From Rhizophagus sp. LPA8_4_AMF (Eukaryota; Glomeromycota; Glomeromycetes; Glomerales; Glomeraceae), in assembly GCA_021464525.1 (NCBI GenBank), contig JADRCO010000636.1, forward strand, positions 1-29,195: DNA of 29,195 nucleotides, in the 5' to 3' direction. Of this stretch, positions 21,715 to 29,195 are shown one piece after another. The notes under the pieces were generated by a model. It was given only the letters and a program-made list of their open reading frames with translations. It was not told where the DNA came from and searched no databases. The position numbers and the translations under genes are program-made. The stretch's first letter is position 1; every line of letters starts with the position of its first letter.

Positions 21715-22092
21715 CTATTTACGCAGCTCAGTATAGATCATATAAATACGCAGTTCCACTTCCGAGTATTTGTTACCATAATTTTTAATAGCTTTGGTGT
21801 TTTGAAATCCGATATCAAAATCGAATGTTTTTAACCTTTCCTGCTCGTAACAGTGTGATGTAATCTTTCCAAGGGTCCTATAAAATATAAATTTCATTTG
21901 TATGTCTTTTTTTGCTCTTGGAGAGGATGAAGCGAAATATATCATACAATAATAATCCTCCACAGAATTTCCTCGTATCAAGGCGTCAAGGCGAATGAAC
22001 GCTCTTACTCCAATGAAATTGCAAGAGTATTGGTAATTATAGTTTGAGCGCAACTTAAAATATACTATTATAAGAATCAATATAAGAATCAA
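21715..22092 (-). CDS. Hypothetical protein with N-terminal hydrophobic segment
   Basis: A 125-codon ATG-initiated ORF on the minus strand. Residues 1-12 (MILILILIIVYF) are strongly hydrophobic and could be a signal anchor, though they are partly created by a short DNA repeat (AATATAAGAATC). The rest is mixed and protein-like (IRLDALIRGNSVEDYYCMIY, then KTFDFDIGFQNTKAIKNYGN) with no motif I can name. It is divergently placed from the SRPRA gene, with about 470 bases between the two starts. It may be a real lineage-specific gene or a single exon of one. The true start could lie at a later Met. Confidence 0.4.
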   Translation of the reverse strand: MILILILIIVYFKLRSNYNYQYSCNFIGVRAFIRLDALIRGNSVEDYYCMIYFASSSPRAKKDIQMKFIFYRTLGKITSHCYEQERLKTFDFDIGFQNTKAIKNYGNKYSEVELRIYMIYTELRK

Positions 22093-22562
22093 TATCCTAA
22101 TTTATTCGAGTATCATTACAAACGAGGTCTTTATAATAGTCCTAATCGACACATTATATTTCACTACATTTGTTGACAAAGTGTTGACAAAATTTCTCGT
22201 TTTATGCTATCGTCTAATTAATGAAAACCATAAGGAAGCACCGCCTTATCTCTTCTTTCTTTAAGATGACGAACTTAATAAACTTTGATGTTTAAAGTAC
22301 TATTCTGCTATAAAAATCATTACAAATTATTATTCTTTATAATATTAAAGACGCTTGATTTTCTAAGATGAAAGTTGGGGGAAAAAACTGACGGGAAAAT
22401 GAGGTTTTTATATTATGTACAAAAAAAAATATGCAAAAGCGCGTGAAAACCAGAGTGTAGTACTTAATTATCATCCGCCAATCAGCAATTGCCCCATTTA
22501 GATTAAATGAAGTAACAAAAAAAAAATTCAGTTAACAGTATTTCATTCTTATTCCGCCAAAA
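22093..22562 (+). promoter_or_regulatory. Upstream region of SRPRA with a CCAAT box
   Basis: CCGCCAATCAGC around 22475-22486 contains a CCAAT element about 80 bases before the SRPRA start codon, a usual distance for fungal housekeeping promoters. The rest is AT-rich. No TATA box stands out from the background. Confidence 0.45.
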
Positions 22563-25500
22563 ATGCTTGATTTCTTTACAATTCTAACGAAAGGTGGAAT
22601 TGTTCTTTGGTCAAAATCTTTTACTCGTATTACTTCGTCCCCGGTTAATTCTTTAATTGGAGATGTATTAATTGAAGAAAGGGCTGGAGAAAATAGTTAT
22701 ATTAAAGATTCTTATAGCTTAAAATGGACATTCGCAAATGAACTAGATCTTATTTTTGTGGTAAATGTCTAATAAAGTGAGTTGACCTAGTAAAATTGTC
22801 AACTACGGCTGTTAGCGTTTTATTATAAATTTTTTTTTTTTTTGATACTTCGATTTATTGTAACGAATATTTATTTAACTAGGCTGCTTATCAAAAAATT
22901 CTTCAACTTGCATATATTGAAGAGCTTCTTGCTACTGTCAAGAAATTCTTTTGTGATAAATTTGCCAATCTTATTAGAGACTCGAGTAAACTTCACAAAT
23001 TCGATTTCGATGAGGATTTTGACGCAATATTAAATAATATCGAACAAAAGGATTCCAAGGTTTAAAATATTCTTTAATATTGCTAAATTCTAAAAATGAG
23101 GATAATTATTAATCTAATTATTTAGTTTATAATTTTTTAGGGTCACGAAAAGTTATCTAAACCACGACCATTTGAAAAGACTAAAAAATTTAAAGAAACT
23201 GCAGAAGGATCAAAAAAACTAAGTAAGTAAATTTAACATAATATAATATTATCGGTTTATTTTTTAAGGATAAATTTTTATGCTAAAAAAAAAAAAAAAA
23301 ATCTTTTTTATTCAGGTGTAAGTGACATATCAAAACCTCCTACGAACCCAATTATCAGTGAAGATGAAATTGCTCGTAATATTGAAGAACTTCATCGACA
23401 CAGTGGAAAGCGTGGACGTGGTGGACGAAAACAGTCTGGAACTGGTAGACCTAATGTTTTATCAGAGTAAGTATAAGAGCAAAAACGGATTTATTTTAAA
23501 AAAGCTTATTTTGATTAATAATTGTTTATTATATAATAAAGTGATAAGAAGCAAGCTAGAAAGAAATCAATGCGTGTATGGGATGATAAATTGACAAAAG
23601 AAGACATGGAAAGTTTGGATTATAGTGGAGATAAAGGTGATAGTGATAAATCGTCATCAGTAGATCCACAAAATTTGGTTGACCAAAATCAATTGGGTCA
23701 GTTTCAGGATGGGTATTATGAAGTACGAGATATAGGTCAAGATGACGACGAGGATGAATTTGAAGATGATGATTCAAATGACACTTCAGTCAAAAATAAT
23801 AGCGGATCTAGCATATTGTCATTTTTTAAAAATATTACCGGACAGAAAGAAATTACAGAACAGGATCTCGTTCCAGCATTAGCGAAAATGAAGGAACATT
23901 TAATTAATAAAAATGTTGCAGCTGATATTGCAGCTCATTTATGTGATTCCGTTGCAAGAAATCTTGTAGGACAAAAGACCGGAAGTTTTAAGAGTACGTG
24001 ATTAGTATGTTTATGTTTGAATAAATTTTATAAAATTTCGCCATTAAAATAATCAAAATCTTCTCAACTCAAAAAAAGGCATTCAGTCAACTGTGAAACA
24101 ATCCATGGAGATGTCATTGAAACGTATACTCACACCAAAGACATCAGTTGATTTGCTACGTGATATTGCGCAGGCTCAGTCCGATTCACGTCCTTATACG
24201 ATTTGCTTTATTGGAGTAAACGGTGGGTTAAATTTTGTAAGATAAATAACAAAAATAATGATATGCTTATACACTTATCATTTATATAGGTGTTGGTAAA
24301 TGTTTTGCAAAGGGAACCAAAGTTTTAATGTATGATGGTACACATCAAAATGTCGAAGAGCTCAATGTGGGAAATCAAATTATGGGAGATGATGACAATC
24401 CGAGAACTATTCAGTCTACTACGAAAGGTGAAGGCATAATGTACCGTATTATCCCAAGTGATAAGGGTCCAGCAAAATTTTTCGAATGTAACGATCAACA
24501 TATTCTTGTACTTAAATTTGCTGCTGAACCATACGTGCGAAGTGAAGAAATCCCCATCATAAATCGTAGTCCAAGGATTCGCCTCTTTTGGTATGAATAT
24601 GACGCAAGGAATAATATGATCGTTAAAAAGAATGATTCTTTCTATTACGGTCCTGGCGAAGATTATCCTAAAAAGGAGGTAGCCAAGAGATCAGCGATAC
24701 GAGAAATGGCGAGAAGACCCAATCTTGTAACATCAGATTTCATTTGGGAGATACCAATTAAAGATTTCTTGACTGCGTCGGATGAAGTACAACGAAGTTG
24801 TCTTATGTTTAAGCCAAATCAAGTTATTTTTAAATCGGTACAAGGAAGATTTCGCGTTATTTTAAGCGAAATTCTTGGAGTCAACCCTACTAATTCTCAA
24901 ATTTCGGCTGCTTCATGGCTTGTTGGTGTTTGGATCGGTGGTGGAATTGTAAAATCACCCATTGTATATGTTAATGAAAATGAAAATGAAATTTTAAAAG
25001 CTATAGAACAATACAGTGAAATGTTGAATTGGAAATATATGAAAGAATTACGTAAAGCTGAATCAGATGATTCAAAATGGAAAATTTCATTTATAAGCGA
25101 TAATTATATTGAAAACGGGTTCTATGTCCTTCTTCAAACGTTGGATATTTTGGACACTAAAAAAGTGCCACCAGTTATTATGACTGATGAACTTGATCAG
25201 GTTTGACTAAATTTTTTTTTATGTAATACTTAATTCGTTCAAGAGAAAAAATAGGAAATTAACTTTTTTTTAACTCGAATAGGTTCGCTTGCCTCTACTC
25301 GCTGGAATTTTAGACATTAGTGGCCTCTTACTAGAAGAGAACAGATATGTTTACCGGTCTCTTCACGAGCGATGTGAACAAATCTGTAATCTAGCAAATT
25401 TATCAGGATTTTATTCTACAAACATAGTTGCAAACATAAGAGAGTATTCAGATAATATAACGACCCCATCTTGTTGTACGATTTTCATTGGCAATAAGTT

Positions 25501-26612
25501 GGGAAAACTTCCTTTAGTTGTCTCACGTAAGAAAGTATCCAGAAACCGTGATCATCACAAATTTAATCGCGATATGGTATGGGGATTTAAAGTAGAAAAA
25601 GTTGGCCTTGGGTCATATTATGGGTTCAAGGTTGATAAAAACGAGCGTATTTTACTAGCAGATTTAACAGTGAGTCATAATGTGAGTCTTATTTTTTATT
25701 TATTTATTTATTTATTTATTTTTTTTTAAAAAAATACATGCTTTTTTTTTTTTGATTTATTATTAATTATTTATTTATATCCTCTCTTATTAGTCCACAA
25801 ATTTATCAAAGACTTGTTTTTGGTTATTACAAAACGGATTAAAGGTCCTTATTGCAGCATGTGATACTTTTAGATCAGGTGCCGTAGAACAATTGAGAGT
25901 ACATGTTAGGAATTTGAATGCTTTAGGTCAAAATTCAAATGTTGAATTATATGAACGTGGATATGGAAAAGATGCTGCTGGGATAGCAAAGGATGCTATT
26001 AATTACGGTATGTATAAAATTGACTCTACGGTGGAGATTTGTTGTTGACATATTTTTACATTTTTAGCCAAAATACACAAATTTGATGTTGTATTGATCG
26101 ATACGGCGGGACGTATGCAGGACAACGAACCATTAATGCGAGCGTTAGCGAAGGTATGATACTGATTGTATTATATGTGTTTTACGCGATCTTTTTGGTT
26201 AACTAATTTTAATTTATACTATTAGTTAGTTTCGGTGAATGATCCCGACAAAATTATATTCGTCGGTGAAGCATTAGTTGGCAATGAAGCCGTTGATCAA
26301 CTCACGAAATTTAATCAAGCTTTGAAAGATTTTTCTGGATTACAAAATCCAAGACATATAGATGGAATGATTTTGACGAAATTTGATACAGTTGATGATA
26401 AGGTTTGGCGGAAATGATATTAAAGTCCTCCAGCTAACATATGGTAACAAAACACTAATCTAAAAATTTTTATTTTGGAACAGGTTGGAGCAGCCTTATC
26501 AATGACTTATACAACCGGACAACCGATTTTATTCGTTGGAACCGGTCAAACGTATACAGATTTAAAGAACATGAGAATTGGACATATCATTCACTCTCTT
26601 CTTAAAGAATGA
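22563..26612 (+). CDS. SRPRA: Signal recognition particle receptor alpha subunit, with intein
   Basis: This is the GTPase docking protein of the ER. It pairs with SRP54 and, through its N-terminal longin-like SRX domain, with SRPRB, to deliver ribosome-nascent chains to the translocon. The exons are 22563-22760, 22883-23059, 23141-23222, 23316-23466, 23542-23993, 24079-24222, 24290-25200, 25283-25681, 25794-26007, 26068-26153, 26226-26402 and 26484-26612. All introns are GT-AG in matching phase and total 1039 codons. The start MLDFFTI.TKGG.VLW matches the family. Residues 1-125 are SRX; 126-330 are a basic then acidic linker ([19 protein letters not shown]); the N domain follows ([16 protein letters not shown]). 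The G domain has GVNGVGK (399-405) interrupted by a 433-residue intein (406-838), then STNLSK (839), DTFR (862-865), DTAGR (921-925) and TKFD (989-992). Without the intein the protein is 606 residues, close to the usual size. Confidence 0.95.
24301..25681 (+). other. VMA1-type intein in the SRPRA P-loop, endonuclease dead
   Basis: 433 residues encoded by 24301-25200 plus 25283-25681, interrupted by an 82-base spliceosomal intron. Block A is [13 protein letters not shown], with Cys1 as the nucleophile. Block B is [11 protein letters not shown] with His67. The C-terminus is GSYYGFKV...[10 protein letters not shown], with penultimate His432 and Asn433, followed by Ser as the +1 nucleophile. All residues needed for protein splicing are therefore present. 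Between them lies a LAGLIDADG homing endonuclease. Motif 1 is LVGVWIGGG, where Gly214 replaces the catalytic Asp. Motif 2 is LAGILDISG, where Ser313 replaces it. Order and wording match the yeast VMA1 / PI-SceI intein much better than PRP8-type inteins. Splicing restores GVNGVGK-STNL. Predicted: splicing active, homing inactive. Confidence 0.93.
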
Positions 26613-27329
26613 AATTTGAGGCTCACAAATCAGTCTGATTTAATGATGAACATGACACTTTGAACATTTAATATCTAATCAAAAATCAAATTATTTACTA
26701 ATAAGAAATTTTTTTTAATTTAATTTTTATTTGTTTAAAAATTTGGGGCACTGAGAAAATCAATAATTATTTTATTTATTTTATTTTATTTATTTTATGT
26801 TTTTGTTAATTGATCATTATTAATTTAACATCTTTTCTGATCAAAATCATATGGTTTTAACGTGTAGTAGTGAGAATACGCGTGATAGAGAATGTAGTAC
26901 GTGTATAGAGAGTACTTGCTGAATAAAAAAAAAATATAAAAAATAATAATAATGAAATAAAAAAAACCAAAATCAATCAGATCAAATCTAATAATCATTT
27001 CTTCATCATTCAAGTTATTAGTAATTTAGGTCTTGAATGAGATCATGTGTAGAGGGCTGGCCATTGGCAAGAAAAAGCGTAAATTAGATATTCTTTTAAT
27101 TTAGTTTAGTTGTGTAGTTGTTTCTTTCCGTCATCGTAAAGATAGCACTTAATAATCCATTATTAAATAAATATTTATCAATTGATTCAGAATTTCATAT
27201 ACTAGAAACATAAATTAAGCATTGCTTTAACATCACATCTTTTTTTATTTGAAAATTTATACAGAATTCTTATTTGACATTATTTGCAACAATAATGAAT
27301 ATTATATACAGTATCTGATCGTTCGGATT
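26613..27329. other. 3' flank of SRPRA, low-complexity AT-rich DNA
   Basis: Several TTTATTTATTTTAT runs (about 26770-26800) and A/T tracts. A canonical AATAAA polyadenylation signal is not clearly placed just after the stop. The minus ORF 26825-27013 is an F/Y/I-rich chance frame. Confidence 0.4.
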
Positions 27330-27412
27330 TTTTATCGGGTTTTGAGTTGGTAAACATTGGCTGATGAAATTGTGCAACCTGATCAACAACCTGATCAACA
27401 ACCCGAACTTTC
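27330..27412 (+). repeat. Dispersed repeat, copy 1
   Basis: It shares ATCGGGTTTTGAGTTGGTAA then TGATGAAATTGTGCAACCTG with 28527-28593 (ATCAGGTTTTGGGTTGATAA then TGATGAAATTGTGCAACTTG), in the same orientation 1.2 kb apart. Copy 1 also has an internal duplication, CCTGATCAACAACCTGATCA. Non-coding. Confidence 0.6.
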
Positions 27413-27765
27413 CGTTCAAAAAAAATGTAGAACCATTTTGATCGCTTTTATTAACATGTCTATCTGGGACCTAATAAAGTTTAATATGCGTTTTTAAAAA
27501 ATTTTAATAAACTTTAATGAAAATTGCTTATTTATATTTTGTAAAAAAAAAAATTATTTTATTATACGAAAAATAAAAATAAGCCGATCAAAAGTACTCA
27601 ATTGTCGATTTTGATCACATGTTAGGATTGGTTAATGGATTTTTGATCAAAAACTCGAACAATCAGAATTGAACAGGCCTAATATTTATTTATTTACAAA
27701 TATAATTTAGTGGATTCTGTTAAAAAATAATAATAAAATAAAAAAATAAAGTCTTGTCTCCGCGA

Positions 27766-28063
27766 GTGTTGATTGAAAGTAGATAGGCGTGATATTTCAT
27801 AATGGCTCTTTCTGATAACAGTTACAAGGCCGAACTGTAATTTCTGGCAATGGTCTTATCCCGCTTTAAATTTTCGCGCGTGGCTCTTTCTGCCAACGGT
27901 TACAAGGCCGATGTAATTTCTGGCAACGGGTCAAGACCGAATTGTAATTTCTGGTAACGGTCTTGACCCGCGCAGTTGACGCAGCGTACATCCTTTTAAA
28001 TTTCCGCGCGTGTGATTGAAATTTGAAAGTAGATAGGCGTGATATTTCATATTTCATAATGGT
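27766..28063 (+). repeat. Complex GC-richer repeat cluster
   Basis: A 78-bp period unit (TGGCTCTTTCTG..AAC.GTTA then CAAGGCCGA..TGTAATTTCT) occurs at 27803 and 27881. A shorter partial unit (GACCGAATTGTAATTTCTGG) follows at 27935. CCCGCTTTAAATTTTCGCGC near 27860 recurs as CCTTTTAAATTTCCGCGCG near 27992. AAGTAGATAGGCGTGATATT brackets the cluster as a direct repeat at 27777 and 28026. A perfect 13-bp inverted pair, CGGGTCAAGACCG (27927-27939) and CGGTCTTGACCCG (27958-27970), would form a hairpin with an 18-base loop. The minus ORF through it is a by-product of the repeats. Confidence 0.65.
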
Positions 28064-28194
28064 TCTCACAAACTTTTTTGAATAATGTGCGCTTTGCACG
28101 TATAAAGATAATCTGAATTTCCAACACTGGCGCCAAGTCGTTGATGTTTCTTTTAATAATATATATTCACGTAATAATTATTGATTTGGCGAAG

Positions 28195-28320
28195 GTGCGG
28201 TTGTTAAGGGTTTGAGATAATGAGGTTCATAAGGTTCTTGAAGTATTGTAATGTGAGGTTCAGAGGTTCGTGAAGTTTTGTGAGGTTCGTGAGGTCTTGT
28301 AAAGGTGAAGCTCAGAGTTT
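28195..28320 (+). repeat. GAGGTTC minisatellite-like repeat
   Basis: Irregular copies of (GT)GAGGTTC(GT/AG/AT) occur at about 28230, 28255, 28264, 28281 and 28290, with intervening TTGTAA and TTTTG words. It is a short degenerate tandem repeat without coding meaning. Confidence 0.5.
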
Positions 28321-28526
28321 ATGAGGGTGAAAGAAATAACCAAAAATATTTTTTTGGGAGTTGAAGAGAAAGAGTGAAAACAAAAAAAAAAATAAACTCC
28401 TGGATCGCGATTTTATAATTTGACGACACGGTCGACACGTCTACGTGTCTTCTAAAAATAGATTTCGTAATTAAACGCGAGAATGCGTGATCCACCTTTT
28501 GGAAATGATTAACAAAAGGCGGATTT

Positions 28527-28600
28527 TTGATCAGGTTTTGGGTTGATAAATATTGGATGATGAAATTGTGCAACTTGATCAGCGACCCGATTTTACAGAC
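28527..28600 (+). repeat. Dispersed repeat, copy 2
   Basis: Second copy of the repeat at 27330-27412, sharing GGTTTTGGGTTGATAAATAT and GATGAAATTGTGCAACTTGA, followed by a similar GACCCGA word. The two copies flank the GC-richer repeat cluster and the GAGGTTC repeat, so they could be the two ends of a larger element about 1.27 kb long. Confidence 0.55.
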
Positions 28601-28639
28601 CTTCAAAAAAGTATCGCAATTTAAAAATAAACAAATTTT

Positions 28640-29042
28640 TGCGATCAGTAACAATTCTGTTTGCGTTCAAAAATCGGTCATCTTTGGAACTATTTTGCTC
28701 AGTTTCTAGTATTAGTTTCTAAATTATGACGTCATATCGCTCACATTTGGCACGTGTAACAGGTTACGCAGGTGCTATTCTTTATATTTTATTGATTTAA
28801 TTTTCTTTATTTCAAATGAAAAATTTCGGTTAATTACCTTTATATTTTATTGTTTTATATTTCCTTGTTTTAATTCAAACAGAAACTTGTTATCACTTTT
28901 AAATTTTGTTTTAAATTTTTATATTACTTTATTTTAAATTTAATATTATACTTTCACTTTTATATTTTCATAATAATAGTTTTTATTATGGAAGGGTTTG
29001 AAAATTTAATTCAGTATAGCGATATTTGGCCGTGCTGCTAAG
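28640..29042. other. AT-rich stretch, no gene seen
   Basis: Repeated TTTTATATTT-type words (28780-28980) and no coding signal. Confidence 0.4.
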
Positions 29043-29044
29043 TA

Positions 29045-29195
29045 CAGTCAACTCTTCTTATAACGAATTTTGATATAACGATATTACAGATCTCCAGTGT
29101 GGTACAGATTTTAACATATGAAAAAAATCTCATTATACCAAATTTTACTAATTAAATGCCGTATACCGTTTAACGAAGTAAATTTTATAAACCGT
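29045..29195 (+). mobile_element. Probable pogo/Tigger-type transposon end, cut by window
   Basis: After a TA dinucleotide (29043-29044) the sequence reads CAGTCAACTCTTCTTATAAC then GAATTTTGATATAACGATAT. pogo/Tigger-like elements of the Tc1/mariner superfamily insert at TA, and their inverted repeats start with CAGT and carry several ATAACGA-like words. Only this end is in the window. The matching inverted end and any transposase would lie beyond 29195. Confidence 0.5.

Noticed and set aside
24328..25206. Treating the 292-residue and 146-residue ORFs as separate genes or a free-standing homing endonuclease
   Set aside because: They are exons 7 and 8 of SRPRA. The frame runs in from GVNGVGK and out into STNLSK, and the GTG or TTG starts are not real starts.
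24223..25793. The insert as a group I intron encoding a LAGLIDADG protein
   Set aside because: The frame is continuous with the host protein and has intein blocks A, B, F and G with Cys1 and His-Asn ends, so it is an intein rather than a self-splicing RNA intron.
27766..28063. CRISPR-like array
   Set aside because: The units are diverged, of unequal spacing and GC-rich, in a eukaryotic context, with no regular spacer structure.
27866..28099. Minus-strand 77-residue ORF
   Set aside because: It lies entirely over the GC-rich repeat cluster and its sequence is dictated by the repeats.

Overview
This window looks like nuclear DNA from an arbuscular mycorrhizal fungus (Glomeromycotina, close to Rhizophagus). 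The evidence is the very high A+T content, short GT-AG spliceosomal introns, long gene-poor stretches full of small inverted-repeat elements, and a decayed copy of a coiled-coil/CWYYFAEKYDKR protein family that I remember as highly multi-copy in Rhizophagus. The assignment rests on recognition, not on a search.

The one complete conserved gene is at 22563-26612 (+). It is a 12-exon gene for the alpha subunit of the signal recognition particle receptor (SRPRA / SRP101 / docking protein), 1039 codons by my splice model. It carries an in-frame 433-residue intein (24301-25681, itself split by one spliceosomal intron). The intein sits inside the GTPase P-loop, between the Lys and Ser of GVNGVGK/S. 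Its ends (CFAKGT...DG and ...VSHN/S) and internal blocks resemble the yeast VMA1 (PI-SceI) intein. Both LAGLIDADG catalytic acids are replaced (G and S), so it looks splicing-competent but endonuclease-dead. A spliceosomal intron begins at exactly the intein/C-extein junction. This is the main discovery candidate.

A second candidate is a family of three small intronless ORFs at 1439-1762 (-), 7860-8105 (+) and 13722-14159 (-). Their basic middles and C-terminal tail (LPLQITNDPFA.Q.F.GSPF) are conserved at protein level despite synonymous change. I do not recognise the family.

Layout: 1-1.8 kb holds two weak minus-strand coding-like ORFs and family member 1. From 3.2 to 6.7 kb is a cluster of miniature inverted-repeat elements, including one with 38-bp terminal inverted repeats, one built from 15-bp repeats, and one with a perfect 8-bp target duplication. 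Family member 2 is at 7.9 kb. From 9.6 to 13.1 kb there are coding relics: a GC-richer ORF, a cysteine-rich stretch with stops, and an orphan membrane-protein exon. Family member 3 is at 13.7-14.2 kb. From 16.7 to 21.2 kb there is a possible two-exon mini-gene, a decayed minus-strand multi-copy gene and a decayed plus-strand multi-exon gene. A minus-strand small ORF (21715-22092) diverges from the SRPRA gene. Beyond 26.6 kb the sequence is repeat-rich and ends in what looks like a pogo/Tigger-type transposon end. I saw no tRNA, rRNA or CRISPR array. Apart from the SRPRA gene and its intein, nothing here suggests genes working together in a pathway.
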